Notes: generated by a model from the sequence alone, not told the origin. Positions 23,179 through 36,168 are shown, counted from the stretch's first letter. The stretch: 64,000 nt of DNA from Heterobilharzia americana (GCA_944470555.2 OX104131.1:21630515-21694514), one strand, 5' to 3'. Program-made: numbers and translations.

Positions 23179-23466
23179 ATGACACTGTCGAAAGTAGACA
23201 AATATCCATCTCACATCACCTCCGACTGTGTATATCAATTCACCTGTGCTAGTGGAAGCACATACATAGAACGGACTGAAAGAAGGGCATCTACTAGATT
23301 TTATGAGCATATTCTCAGAAATTTGTGTCTGAAAGGTAGTAAGGTCTTTACCAGTGCGGTCCCCAGGCACGTGACGGAAATAGGACATCAGGATAACCAA
23401 GAAACAAAGAACGCCTTGTTTATTACGGTTTCCAGAAGCTCTCACCACCAAACATTTTCAACCTGA
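23179..23466 (+). pseudogene. Penelope-like GIY-YIG endonuclease fragment
   Basis: DCVYQFTCASGSTYIERTER fits the V-Y-x-F-x-C-x-C-G-x-x-Y-I-G-R-T pattern of the GIY-YIG domain in Penelope-like elements, and RxxEH follows as STRFYEH. The second Cys is Ala and the YIG Gly is Glu, both at normally conserved positions. Nicking activity is therefore unlikely. Confidence 0.75.
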
Positions 23467-23730
23467 CCTATGTATGTACTCAGTAAGAGACTGTAATAAA
23501 CCTTTCTTTACCTTGGTAACTGTATACAATTCTTTGCATGTGTCCGTATGTAGTCTCCTTTTTATGATTGCATCATCTCTTCATTAATTACTTACTGACT
23601 GTTAATCACTCAACCTGATGTTTTTTTTAGTTCTTTACGTAGCCTACTGGTTCTTTAACAGCTCCTCCTTTTACACTGATTTTTGTCTGTTGACATTATT
23701 AATATTAATGCCCCATTTCAAACGTAGGCT

Positions 23731-23785
23731 GTTTGCAGCTGATGAAAAGTCGTGAAATAAAATGAACTCATTTTATTCTGCAAAT
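23731..23785 (+). ncRNA. hammerhead ribozyme in the Penelope-like terminal region
   Basis: Helix I is GTTTGCAG (23731-23738) with CTGCAAAT (23778-23785), eight pairs including one G-U. CTGATGA is 23739-23745 and GAAA is 23754-23757. Helix III is ATAAAATGA (23757-23765) with TCATTTTAT (23768-23776), nine perfect pairs around a two-base loop. The cleavage triplet is ATT, cut after 23777. Only eight bases (AAAGTCGT) are left for helix II, which is the weak point. Hammerheads are known from terminal repeats of Penelope-like elements. Confidence 0.75.
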
Positions 23786-25172
23786 GTTTTTGTTCCTACA
23801 TTGTTCAAAATCGGTTCAGGCAGATTTTCAGCGGGACAGCAGAAGGTCGCTACCAGTGGCGTAAACATATGCACACCATATCTCACTCGCAAATCTATAG
23901 GCAGTCTATCGGAAGCCAGTTTATTACACGTTTTTACCACAACAAAAATTCTCGTTTCAGTATAAAATCTTCATTTTCTTCGGAGATAGTTTTCATCAAA
24001 AATCATGTCAAGAGAGATATCGAATATCAGAGAGAACTGGATGGATTTTTCTCTTAGTTAGGGACTCCAAATTATTGCACAACCTAAACTCAATACACGT
24101 TAAATCATCATACGGGGACAACATGTCCTATTTTTGGTAATGTCTGTCTACAATCATTAAGCTCAGTCACAGGGTTGGAATTCAATGTCAAATATTTTCC
24201 AACCTTAGGCAATTTACGAAGTAGCGCAGTCATTATCCAGCGTCATCGGTGAACATCCACCCTCACTCTCAGTTTGGCTGACCATAGTGGTGGTGGCCTA
24301 CTGTTAGAATGCAAGTGAATTTATCTCGAAGTCAGCTTCCAATGCGCACTGAATAACAGTTTTTTCCCTAACTGACTTCATTTTCTGACTCAAAGTGGAG
24401 CAAATCTAACTGGTGCACTAGTATATTACACTGTTCTCATTACAAGATATCACCATCGGTGTCTACTAGTAAAGAATGGAATTTCGACAACTGGTTGGAA
24501 GTTTAGTTACGGTGCAAGATATTTCATAAATATGTAAGTCACATGAGCTAGGTGAAGCTGAAACGTAATTCATATTTCTACCGCTGAAATGAATCTAAAA
24601 GCAACTTATAAAAACAATTTTGTATATATGATACCATTGGAACTGTTGTGAAAGTAAGTACTTCATGCATAAAGCCGGAAGTATCGATCGGTTTCTAGTG
24701 CTTTATAATATATAGTACATTATATTCACTATTTTACTTCAAAATACCCTTTTAAACGTAAACAACACCTGAAAGATACATCCGAGTGTATGTAGCAAAT
24801 ACTGAATGCGTTTCAATGGAGAGTGATTATTCTTGGTTTTCAATCATGGGACTCTCATCGTCTTTCTAGACGATATCATTAACACTAACTTCAGTGTGAA
24901 GTGAGCTTCACAATTAGACAACCCAGTTCAGAGAACACAACACAACCAAGACCATCCACCTGAGCTACAAATACTCACCAGTTCACAGTGATTATTATTA
25001 TTATCACTATCTCTCTAAAGGATACGGTTCTGTGAGACAGTTATTCGTCGGCCACGCCTTCCGTCTTAACAGAACAATTACATCACGCCGGAAGAAATAA
25101 CTGGACGTATTTACAACTATATTGGTACAACACAATAAAATCCCACTAAAACAAAGAACGACATCAGCTTAC
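23786..25172. other. intron, no firm content
   Basis: The first 250 bases probably still belong to the Penelope-like terminal repeat. The rest is AT-rich with no recognised repeat or coding signal. Confidence 0.35.
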
Positions 25173-25599
25173 ATCAGTAAAAGAGGTTTTAGTTGACTTC
25201 TGATCCATTCCAAAAGATCATTTAATGGTAATAAATGACAAAAAGTTGGTTCAGCATCAGTAGTCGATTGCAAAATATCCCCAGATAACAAAAAATCTGA
25301 TTCACTTTGTCGCTGTTGTTCTCGACTGGATGACGAATCGGTCAACGCAAGTCCACTGAATCCTAAACTTTTCAACCTTTTCAATAATAAAGTACCTAAT
25401 GGCTGTTGAATAATTTTATGATTATCAGTATTACTATTGGATGAAGAGTAAGTATTCGATGGTGCAGGATTCAATGAAGAATTCGTCAGATTAAATACTC
25501 TACAAGCAAAATTTTTGATAGCACAATGAATTCGTAATTCTGATGGTAACAAGCTTTCAATCAATTCAACATCACCTCTTTTACAAGCTTCTACCAAAT
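25173..25599 (-). CDS. ankyrin exon of probable LRRK1-like kinase
   Basis: The acceptor is TCGCTTTAACAG before 25599 and the donor is GAT|GTAAGC after 25173. The 427 bases are entered needing two bases and leave with two. The opening LVEACKRGDVELIESLLPSE is a classic ankyrin start. After HCAIKNFACRVFNL comes a Ser/Asn-rich insertion of about 35 residues, then LGTLLLKRLKSLGFSGLALT and LLPLNDLLEWIRSQLKPLLL. The last helix continues in the exon at 20751-21081. The junction with 36169-36379 gives LQTTLYLVEACKRGD with no frame break. Confidence 0.85.
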
Positions 25600-26529
25600 C
25601 TGTTAAAGCGAAAAAGTGAAATAAATGTATATAGTTAGGTACATGTAACGTGACAATAATAACAAGGTCAGAAAAGCTTACCGAAATTCCAGAAAGATAT
25701 CACGATTAGCTTAAATTCAATAATAAGTATGCTCCTTATACTACATATCATCCATGAAGACAAGTAATATTGACTGGAAAAAGAGGAGTGTGTTCAATGT
25801 CAGAGGTGACAATATTATATCCATAAATCCACTGACTGCTTTTCTCAGCTACGAAAATAGATACAAACTATTCTTGCATACTTCAACTGTTTTTAAAAAG
25901 TCGGCAACGACATAGTTCATACGCAAATGCATAATTCAGATCAATTTTTTCGTGTTACAACTAAGCTATGCATAACCGTAACCTATTTTCGAACAATAGA
26001 CTCAATTAGTTCAATCAACACTTACTTCATCTCGAGTCCTATCTAGTTCATATGTTCCTAGTTAAGGCTATTCGGTTAATGTAACTAATTTTCTATGGAA
26101 AATACAATTATGTCGTTGCTCTTGGATATTCTTTATCAATCCTAATTAGACTGAACTAGGACTAGCAAAAGGGTGTGTATCAACTATAGTGAAAGGAACG
26201 AAATACAGTAGAACCAATGTAACCTAACATTCAATACGTAAAGATGAAGTATTAAATATCGATTTATACTTTTAACTTTATTTCAAAGACATTCACTTTC
26301 GAAACTATTCTTATGAAGTCACGTGTACATAATTTTTCTGATTTTCATTTCAGTTGCAATGAGACGTTTGCAAGCAATGTTAACATGCCATTGTAAACTA
26401 TTTCATGTGACTAGTGAAACAACCACTAATCTTGTGCTAAAAATTAAAGAAAGGACCACTTACTGGTTTACACAAAAAGCGTTGAATGTGGAGTATTATT
26501 AGCTGGAAAAAAGTTAGTTAAAACAACAG
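25600..26529. other. intron, no recognised content
   Basis: AT-rich sequence with no coding signal. Confidence 0.4.
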
Positions 26530-26640
26530 ACTACTGGATAACTAACGCGTCTTTCTAGCTTGGGACTCCTCTTCAACAGTCCACAACCTTATATCAAAAT
26601 GAGATCAAGATCTGAGTAGTCAAGTCTTCTGACAAGCATA
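26530..26640 (-). repeat. SINE-like repeat, family B, copy 3
   Basis: CGTCTTTCTAGCTTGGGACTCCTCTTCAACAG-like sequence parallels CGTCCTAGTATGGGACTCC near 19710, in the same orientation. Diverged. Confidence 0.45.
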
Positions 26641-26984
26641 TTATCATTTAGTCACTACATTTATTAATGTCAGGACAGCATAATATTAAAATCTGCAAAA
26701 TGGCCTAGTAAAAGACTATTAAAGTTAGAAAATCCTCTGTATGAGGCATTCAACTGCTTACCAGCTGACTTAAGATAGTAAGAATGTCAAAACATGAAAA
26801 AACCGTTTTTTGAACTAATTTAAATGATGTTGCTAAGAGAAATCAAGTTGACATTAACTCGGGTTACAGTAAACACAAAAATGACACAATATCACCCAAT
26901 ATATGGAAGATGTATTGACTGCTATTTATAAAAAAATAATCCGTTAGAGTGACTAACTGCCTTACGAAATCAAAGTAGAACCTC

Positions 26985-27460
26985 ATACACGATTGCATCA
27001 GCTCACAGTGGTGCAAAGAGAACAGGTGGACAGAAAAAGAGTGATATAAAGTAGACACAATGTTGGCTGAAGTAGGTCCAGGCTGGAAAAAGGCCCGAGG
27101 TGGCCAGATTAAAATATGGCACCAATGTATGAAGTCTCTGACTGTTGAGCCATGCGAGGCGATGCAGACTAGGTGGTTGGGGTCCACGGGACAAGATGAA
27201 CCAGTGGGTGGAGACTCTAGGGAATATGGCTCAGAACCGATGTCAGTGGCACAGATGTATACACACATTATCCTCATCTTAACGACGCTATACCGCATCT
27301 CACCATTTTGTCATTCCTCCTTTCTTCTCGTACTTAATATTTCTTTTGACTGCATTCTCTTATCTTCATCCTCCACCTCACTACCTTCCTACTGAGCTGT
27401 GGTAACCCGGACCGTTACGCAGTAATGCCTGGTCCTATGTTGATATTGATTGGTTGGTTG
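26985..27460 (+). mobile_element. RTE-like 3' end, family 1, copy B
   Basis: MLAEVGPGWKKARGGQIKIW then HQCMKSLTVEP match the carboxy end of family 1 RT; compare HQCMKSLT-like text near 29380 on the other strand. A frame change leads to a second matching piece around 27200-27280. It is a 5'-truncated copy in the opposite orientation to 29160-31200. Confidence 0.65.
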
Positions 27461-29159
27461 ATTGAGACAAAGTTGTGTATGAGGGAATGGGCAATTTGAA
27501 GATAAAGGTTAGTGCAAATATTCAAGCTATAAGTGTCAAGGAGTCAATACATCAGCGCCACTGTGAATCCATATGACTATTTTCACTTCTCGATGAAGAT
27601 AATATATACCCACCTAAAAACTTTTCTAGAAATATTGTTGTGTTTACCATCCAGTGAACGCTTATTTTCTTACCGAGAGAACTCACGAAGATATGAACAA
27701 AGTGAATGAATGACCCCTAAACCTTACAACTACATTAGATGAAAATTTTTACTATGGAATTGAGAAGTAAGATGGCAAAAATCTTTCTACTCTTTCGAAA
27801 AATTAAAGCTAAACATTATTGTGCAACTATGCCAATCCCATCGCATTGTCTATCATGACAACCATATTCATTAAAACTAGACACATTTTTAATAAGGCGA
27901 GTAAACAAGGGTTCCTAATTTAGAAAAGACGAAACTAGATATTGGAAAAGGCAGTTACATAATCACATGAGATTTTATATGGAGTAAGAAGATAAGCGCG
28001 TAACAGGAGTAACAATAACTATCATTATCATTGGTACTACTATCATTATTAATTATTATTATAGTGGTTGAGAGTAGTGGAAAAAATTAGCAGTGAAGTA
28101 TATGTTAGTGTTAAAAAAGTGAGCAGTACGGGAAACGTTGGAAGCAAGTAGCCGTTGCCTTTCACGTGTCCTTCAGAGAGCTATAAAAACACTAAAGCTT
28201 TTTAACGGTAGTAAATGATTTTGATACAGTATTTTTGTACCGAGTCATTTGTTTGACGAGCTATTGGATTGTGAAAACTCTATAACATCGAGTTCTTGAT
28301 ACAACCTTGAACTTCAAACACATGTTTACATATCTGTTATTATGATGTAACTGCTTTTGTGTGTAAGTTGATAAGTACAATTGGAGGCAATGATATCGCT
28401 GTCTCATACATAGAAGCAAACTTTGTAGTTGGTTAACTATTGGACAGTTTATGAGAATCCCCTGTGCCACCTCTCTTCATGAATTCACTACCATCGAAAT
28501 TCAATCTCTTAAAAATCAATTCCTTTTCTGAACTAATGTATTCTTGATATTTTTTTGGCGCATTTTTTGGCTGGATTTCTCCATGGGTTTTGAATAATAC
28601 CTCTTAAATCAATCCACGGTGGACTCAGAGTTTCTTCCTCGAGCAATTTTCTTGGCATTTTATAGGATAATACTCTGGCAAAAAATATTTTACCACATTA
28701 ACTGGAGAGAAAGTGTAAAACGAAATTGATACAACAGTATATAAGCATCAAATACTGTATAATTAGTATCCTTTTCTTAAGTAGTTTCGATAAAGCACGA
28801 CTACTATAGTTTCTTTCAAAAACATTTTAGTGTCTATGATTATTTTATAACACTATCAAAGTGAAAATTCGCATAAACTGTGAAAATACTACCCGATCAT
28901 GTGCACAGTCAATTATATTCCATTCCATAACACAACGAATTTGATACAAATCAACATTATCAAGGAGGGTAAGATATTACGCAAACCCCAAGGGATAGTA
29001 TAAATTGAGACGCTGTTCAGCAACTAGTTGAGAGGTAAACAAGAATCGATCTGAATTAATATGAAGATAACCCGGTAGTTTATTTCTACGGCAAGATAGA
29101 CAGACAGATGAAATCAATATAGAACCTTTCGCAGACGTTCATCGGTTCATGTTGTTACA
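27461..29159. other. intron, no recognised content
   Basis: About 1.7 kb of AT-rich DNA. Short readings on either strand lack any support. Confidence 0.4.
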
Positions 29160-31200
29160 CTTCACAGTTGCACGCAAAAAAAAAGAGCAGAAAAGGCGTA
29201 CGGGAGAAGGAATCTGAAAATGAAAGTTAGTGAAGACATCAAAGAGTGCATGTATTTTTGCCATTGTGACTGATTTTCAGTCATATCACCAAGAATCTCC
29301 AAAAACTGGTTCCACTCATCTCGAGGACCCCAGTTAGGCAGTCTACACCACCCCACAAGGCGAACATCAAGAGTCAAAGACTTCATGCACTAGTGCTACG
29401 TCCTAGTCTGGACACCCTGAGCACTCTTCCAACTTAATCCAACGTCTCCAAGCATTGAATGCCAAGGTGGGAGGTAGCTTAGCACATGCGACGCATGTCC
29501 AAGCCAAATTAGCTGCTGAAGATTCACCACTTCATTGACTGACTTTCCTTCCATGCCTAGTACCCTTCACCTACCCACTACACTGCTAACATGGTGGTTT
29601 CACCATTATATGTCAGCAATGTTACCAAGACACCTGTGCTGGATGTCCTGTAGTATCTCCACATTGTATACTTTCAGCGTCTATGTCTCATAGCCTTATA
29701 ACAGGACAAAACGTACTACAGAGCAGTAAACATATCCTTTGACAGGTATTCAGACATCTCACCAATCAGCACCACAGATGACACTACTTGGCAAATGCCG
29801 AAGGGACCTTCCGTATCCGAGCTGAGATTCCTTCAACCCGTTTGGGCTGATGCCGCTCCCCAAGTATGTGGAGTGGTTGACGAATTCAACCACCTCACTC
29901 ACTATTTTTAAACTAAAAGTCGCTATGTACCAGTCACCAAGAGTCATTTTGTATGTGACACGTGCAAAACGCACGCCAAACATACACAGATTTCTGCTTA
30001 AGGAGTTCAAAAGACCCTGCATTTTGTCAGCACTCGTTTAGCAGCATTATTCCTTTCACCTACTCCAACTCAACCACATAACCTGCAGGGATTAGACTGA
30101 TCCCTGTGAAGTCAGATGTACCTAAGGCTGTGTCCATCATCACATCTATACGAAATTACGCAGGTACAGTAACACCGAACATCCCTGGTGAACACCACTA
30201 AATGTCACCAACTCACACGACAACTCCCCATAAGCCCTGACACGACTGCATGAGTTCTAGTAGAGAACTTTGACTAGCGTCATATACTTTCTTGGCACTC
30301 TCCTAACAGTCAGACAATGCCACAACATCTCATGGTCGACAGAGTCAAATGCTGTCTTCAAGTCAAGAAATATGGCGAGTGTCGGACGCCTGTATTCCAT
30401 AGGCTGATGAAGGGTGCAAATTTAATCGATGTCTTGTTTTCTCGAGTTTGCCGTTAGTGAGCTCCAGTTAGGCGTCGAATAACTATGGACCCCAGGATCT
30501 TGAATAGTATTCGTTAAACAAAAACACTTCCATTCCATCCCATCCTATACACTGGAATGATCAGTGTAGACCAATCCGATGGGAATACCTCTGTTTCCCA
30601 TACGTTACCTAGTGCCTATAAAATCCCACCTAGTAATTTCTTACCTTCATTCTTAAAAACTTTTGGTAGTAAACAGTTAGGTTCTGCTGCTTTGCATGGT
30701 CTCCAGTTTAAAACAGCCCTCTCAACTTTGAAGAGAGCTGAAGAAGCGACACCGACCACTCAGGTTCAGGTTGGATGCTGGACAACTAAAGCCTGGTCAC
30801 AGTCCAGTTGAACTGTTCTTTACAGTGTTCCGTACAACTTTCTATCCACTTGTCCTGAGAGCTTATCACGGACTTATTCTTTTCAGAAATGGTCTCACTA
30901 TCGTCCTCTTACCAGTATCCTTATTAAACCCAAATAATCATCGGGTACTACCTGATGCTTTCTCTAGCTCTCTGACTTTCACCACTCACCACTGCCCACA
31001 TTCGTTGCGAAGACTCTAAGTTTCAGTTGTTTTCACCCCTCATTGTGGTCAGTTATATGAAATCAGTCTTCTTGCACGAACCAGTTTGCATGATGATGTA
31101 GAAACCCCCTGACGCTTGCTGACCTTTGAATGTATCTTGCCAACTATCTCTACCGCAGTTCCTACAGCAGACTTAGTATCATATAAGGTTTCCCCAGGAT
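29160..31200 (-). mobile_element. RTE-like retrotransposon, family 1, copy C (longest)
   Basis: The minus strand reads through an RT from right to left. TLAIFLDLKTAFDSV (motif A, near 30340-30380) is followed by CSRVRAYGELSCELV and a GVHQGC-type motif near 30190. Then come EVVEFVNHSTYLGSGISPNG (about 29830-29890), HRCLGNIADI near 29640 and WLGHASHVLSYLPPWHSMLG. The carboxy end is VGWCRLPNWGPRDEWNQFLE (about 29260-29370). Frameshifts and stops are frequent, and the ADD motif could not be found. It lies in the same orientation as the host gene. Confidence 0.75.
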
Positions 31201-32489
31201 TAGAATTCCTGTCAAGTTCAGATTAATGCTTAGCTATCTCTTCCCTATATACGTACTTGGTGCTCCAATCAGTTCTTGTTACGTGATCTTACGAAGATTC
31301 CTCCTTCAATGCATATGCCCTGATAATCAATTAGTTTACACCTACGGTTTGAGTACAAAACTGCAAATCCTATATCTCATTTTTATACTATATAGGGCTG
31401 TACTACATCATTTACTTAATGGTTGTTTTCCTGCCATAGTTTTCTTCAGTTCCCTTGTATATGTTAGTTTTTAATACAAGTCAAATAGATCTCTCATACC
31501 AACGCATTGGGAACTTCTTTTACCATAAAAAGCCTATACTTTGCATATCGCCAATAAATCCTTCTACATCAATTCAAAGTCTATTTTTATCACCTGAAGC
31601 AATTCAACGAAACTTATACCAACATATGTCTACGTCCAGTGTGTTGCTCTCATAGCTGTATTTCATTGTCTAAGGGAGATAGACTTTCAACCAGTGGGTA
31701 GTGAGTTTTAATTCTGGTCCATTTATTCAGGACATGGCAGCTAGTTAATGTTATCACCTCTCACTAAAGTGTGGTGTCTTCGACGTTCATCATATAGATA
31801 TGCATTACGTCAGTATATCCAGACCAATATTAACCAGAAATTTGTATCAGTAAAAGTCTTAAACTGATAATTAATGTCTGTTAAATAACTTAATTTTCAC
31901 CGTAATTGACAAATACATACACATATGTGATAGGTTTGCACTGCAGAACAAACCATATATACATATATATCCATACTCTGGTGGTATCAGAGAAGTAAGA
32001 TATGAAGACACAAAAAAGAAGCAAATAACTATCTGAGTCCACTGCTTACATTCCAATCAAATCAATTTAAAATTGTCTATGCAACATACAAATATTCACT
32101 AACATAATTAATGCAACTGACTATAAACTAGCAGCTTAGCTTTCACACTACCTGATGTTTATATATGGTTTACTGTCGGTGTCGCTTAGACCTTTGACGG
32201 TTGGCAACTGAGGCAACATTTAGTACGGATACAAAAGACTTAAGAATTAACTGTTAAGTTAATCCAGCCATGATATCAATGAAGTATCGACGTGCCCATT
32301 AGAATACGCGACGTTGACACTGAGGTATGCCTTCTTTTATACAATGTCAATATATGACTATTAAAGGCTTGTACCACCATGATTACTGGTTTAAAAATAG
32401 CAATGTGATCAAAAATACACAAGAGCCTATTTATAGTCGCCGATGAAGATTACTTTGAGATGGAGGTCACGCTATATCGTGAACCGACA
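31201..32489. other. intron, no recognised content
   Basis: AT-rich sequence. A piece at 31690-31800 may be an eroded SINE, but I cannot prove it. Confidence 0.35.
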
Positions 32490-32690
32490 GAAGTAAGAAA
32501 TATGAAGCATTGGATTCCGACCCAGTGACTGGCCACGGAACCTGAAGGTCCTGAATCCGATCCCTGGAGGAGTCATGGGTCTGTACTGTTGGGGAATCCC
32601 ATACTAGGACGAAACAACTGTCCAGTGCCCCCAGGTTTCTAATGTTTCTTCAACTGACGTCAGTTCACGATGAAAACCAACATGAAACCA
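32490..32690 (+). repeat. SINE-like repeat, family B, best copy
   Basis: Begins with a tRNA-like section (GATTCCGACCCAGTGACTGG, CCTGAATCCGATCCCTGG). It continues with ATCCCATACTAGGACGAAAC, TGTCCAGTGCCCCCAGG and CAACTGACGTCAGTTCACG. Related to 2030-2165, 19655-19870 and 26530-26640. Confidence 0.6.
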
Positions 32691-35403
32691 ATAAATAAAT
32701 CCCTATAAACCCTAAAATTTAGCTAAATTTTATCACAAAAATTATTATGTATTCAATTACTACCTAAAACCTGCTCATCAATCTATAAGCTTGTACTAAT
32801 TCAGAAATGGAATATAGAAACCGAATAGACCCGCGGATTCCAACTGACCAGTTGTGATACAGATTACCATAACCGCGCTTTTTGAAGCATACCCCCTTTC
32901 AATGATATGTAACATCCTAAAGTAATTGGGACATTTATATCGGAAGTAATATGTAAGAAAATCGATAACAAGTTGTACCATATAAGAAGCAACATGAAGT
33001 TTTATTTGAGACAAAAAACATATCTTTCCGCTCTGCGAATTGAATTGTAGGAGTGCATCGATGATAAGCTCGAACACAAGCAAGTGAAATGGTCATCTGG
33101 TGTTTAGATCACTTTTATCTGACTACCCAAGTCTACAGATCAATGTGTGTCTTCTAAATACTCATATTTTTCAGCGTTAAGTCGAAAATATTTGATAGTC
33201 CTGGGTTTTATCTTAGAAACGATTGATGATCCCTGACAGAAATCCCAACATTGAAACAATACAACAGCTTAGTTGTGTAGTGACTTTCTTTGACCATTGG
33301 ACCTATAATAATTTAGGACGGGAAAGTCAAAAATCACTAAAATTACCAATCAAATTCGGACTTACTGGTAACTAGTGTACCTAAAGCAGTAGAGAAAGAA
33401 AGATTAAAATAGATGGAAAGTGAACAAGAAGACAACAATCAAAGACATACAAAGTAATCATTATATATATAATATTTGTATACATGTCAATATAGAACTT
33501 GAAAATTATGTTATTTGACCTAACTGTCAAACTCAAAGGTCTTATAGACATTCATGAACTGGACTGTGAGCCATACCGATTGTTTACAAAGGTGTTTATA
33601 TAGGTTAGATCTGACTGTTAGATTTCTCAGTGGAAGATAGCAGTGTATAAAGATGTTCTGGTAGCTTGCTTAAAAATTTAGGATCCATGGTACAAAACTG
33701 TTGAACACAACCATCAATGTGGCGTTTCATAGATAAAACACAATATGTTGAATGATTTCCATAAAGTATTCTAAATTAGATTTGAAATGCTTACTTTAGA
33801 GGTAGTTTGCATTATTAATTAATCTAAGGGTCTTGAAAACTAATCCGACTTAGTTCAGAGTGTCCGGATAGCAACAGCCCACGATTCCTGTAAGTATGAT
33901 AGTGCCCACACTATTCACGGAGAATTCTGTCGGAATTTGATAACTGACACTTTCTCGACTTCAGTTTACTAGCGACACAGTGTGTTTGCCAATATCACCA
34001 GCTAGTAAGCATCCTAGCTTCTAACTTGGTGAACCTCTAAACGACGTAGTCAAATAATTTTGGAACATGCTAACAACTGGATTTTTAATCTAGAAGGATA
34101 CAGACTTCAAATCACAATGCAAACTAACTCCGACCAATTATTTGAACTTAACAAGTTCAGCATTCAACTTGAAGTCTAACCCAAATAATAAAACGCTAAC
34201 ATTACGTCCTTTAAAAAAGTAGTTCATCTAAAAACTGGAAATAATAAACACACTCCTAGAAAACTATATATTTCACTGCAATTTTTTCGACAAAGCACAA
34301 AAGATGATTCGTTCGATTTTATATTAAACACCTGAATTACACAATTGTATACTTTGAAAGATACCAAAATTACAACTTAATCTATACATGTTTACCTGCA
34401 AAGCAGATATGACTACTTTTCTCAAAAAAAGTTTAACAAACGCTTTCTAATCAGAGAAACATAAAAACATTAGCCAGTTAAATAACATAGGATGGCATAT
34501 ACTTTATAGGAAACAATACCAAATGATGAAGAGGTTTTTTCTTCCATATCAGATTTGTTTACTTGATACACAGCACATAGTGATAAAGTATTATTTACTT
34601 CATGACGTTTCGAGCATAAATTATCGATCATAATCGTATCAATGTTTGTTTCTTGTTGGCACTGGATGTAGATATGAATAAAGCACAAACGTAGATTGGC
34701 TTCGCTACTCCAAATCACTGTTATCATTACATCTGATATATAGCTGTAAACTTCTTAACACAAAGATCAAAGTTGATGAAATACAGAATCATTCATCACC
34801 CAATTTCTTGTTTTCGATTTATGAGATAAAATACTTATTAGCCAAATGAGTGCCTGGACTACTATGATCCGAAATCAAACAAACCCAATACGATTTGTAG
34901 TGAAAAAATGAAACTGCACAAAACTGATTTCGGATATTTATTTAGATTCTTCGAATCCAAAGAAGCATACTACGAAGACCATCACGACAAGTGGAAGACA
35001 GTAATCTTCATTGGTCACTAAGATTTATCTTTCAGAAATCTGAGAGAAGTTCGCGTTTTAAAAGACGCAATATGTAGACTAGCTTAAACGTACAGAACCC
35101 AAGACCTTTCATCGGACAGTAAATATTTTAAAGCTAGATCAAGAATAATCCTTTGAAACAACTTAGTCTGTATTTTTGTTCACTCGATCGCATTAAAAGA
35201 GTACAGATGCAAAAAATCATCTACTTGACCACTAATTAAATGTCCTTCCAGTATACTGAGAACAATGTGTACTGTGAGAGCTGTATACAATTAGAACAAC
35301 TAAACTAAACATCATCTGATACCTGAAAGTCACGTTCAGATTTTAAGACAATGCAACCTAACAATCTTGGTGATTGGAGTGAAATAAAAATCTGGTCAGC
35401 GTC
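32691..35403. other. intron, no recognised content
   Basis: About 2.7 kb of AT-rich DNA. Some short readings (for example 32796-33083 on the minus strand) show no domain or splice support. Confidence 0.4.
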
Positions 35404-35475
35404 AGGACTTCATAGCTCAGTTGGAAGAGCATCGGGCCAGAAACCCACTGGTTCAAATCCGGCCGCAGCCCAAAT
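35404..35475 (+). repeat. tRNA-derived segment
   Basis: TAGCTCAGTTGGAAGAGCA is a near-perfect D-arm with A box, and GGTTCAAATCC is a near-perfect B box. The anticodon stem is reduced to about three pairs and the acceptor stem does not close. It is more likely a tRNA pseudogene or SINE head than a working tRNA. Confidence 0.5.
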
Positions 35476-35629
35476 TTCCACTTCAAATTCAATCATCACT
35501 CAGTATCAACCACATATAAGTTTGCACGATAAGTCAATGTCTCAAACATTTTTCGTATAGGATGAATGTAAGTCAAATACCTAATTCAAACTACTGAGGA
35601 ACCATTTTTTCGCCCAGAACAAGTATGAA

Positions 35630-35710
35630 CAACTGAAATATTGAGATTCGTTGAGAACTGAACGTTTCGTCCCATAACTGTCATCTTCAGATGTGAGACT
35701 ACGATTACTC
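35630..35710 (-). repeat. Penelope-like terminal motif, fragment
   Basis: On the minus strand CATCTGAAGATGACAG is followed by GGGACGAAACGTTCAG. This CTGAAGA...CGAAACGTT pattern resembles the hammerhead-like motif in terminal repeats of Penelope-like elements. No RT or endonuclease is nearby. Helix II cannot be formed well. Confidence 0.35.
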
Positions 35711-36168
35711 ACGCATTCCAGTCGAAGAAAATCAGGCTCAGAAATATGTACGATACCTTAAGTAATAGAGCTAGCCTTCGATACTAAATAATCTGTGAAT
35801 AATATGGAAGTTATTCAGCTCAGTCATGACTTCGAAATTTATTACCCCGAGAGATGGCTGATTCAAATAAATATTTCAGTAATCCTTTTTATCAGGTGAG
35901 CAGTCAACTGCTTTTTTAAAATAGGTGGCTACAAAATCTCAAGTAGTTTGAAGAAAATTTTCACTACTAAACTGAGCCAGTAAGAAAATCATGAAAAAGT
36001 TTTAAACCACCAAAAAACAGCTTTTATAGGCTCAATAATATTCATCTATCATTGAAATATTACTTTGAGGCTAGTAGCAGCCTTAATTTAATCAGTTCCC
36101 TGAAACTAAAAAATTCAATTTAAAAATAAATGATACACAACAAATTTTAAAGAATGAATTCAACTAAC
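35711..36168. other. intron, no recognised content
   Basis: AT-rich sequence directly downstream of the exon at 36169-36379 on the minus strand. Nothing else seen. Confidence 0.4.

Larger units (their letters stand above)
22060..23785 (+). mobile_element. Penelope-like retroelement, decayed
   Basis: The plus strand carries the hallmarks of a Penelope-like element. RT motifs appear in order: LPFMYDLPKIR near 22340; FVASFDVSSLFTNIP at about 22550-22595; DGVAMGSPIGPILADIFM at about 22732-22785; and YYHRHVDDTFIV with the catalytic DD at about 22805-22845. A linked GIY-YIG-type endonuclease follows: CVYQFTCASGSTYIERTERR at about 23229-23288, then STRFYEHI. Stops and frameshifts separate these blocks. 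In the endonuclease the YIG glycine is replaced by Glu. A hammerhead motif lies about 270 bp after the endonuclease stop, where the terminal repeat of such elements is expected. Element ends are approximate. Confidence 0.85.

Noticed and set aside
23762..24057. Plus-strand readings after the Penelope-like endonuclease
   Set aside because: They begin inside the hammerhead helix and have no recognisable protein features.
35404..35475. Functional tRNA gene
   Set aside because: The A and B boxes are good, but the anticodon and acceptor stems do not form properly; more likely tRNA-derived repeat.
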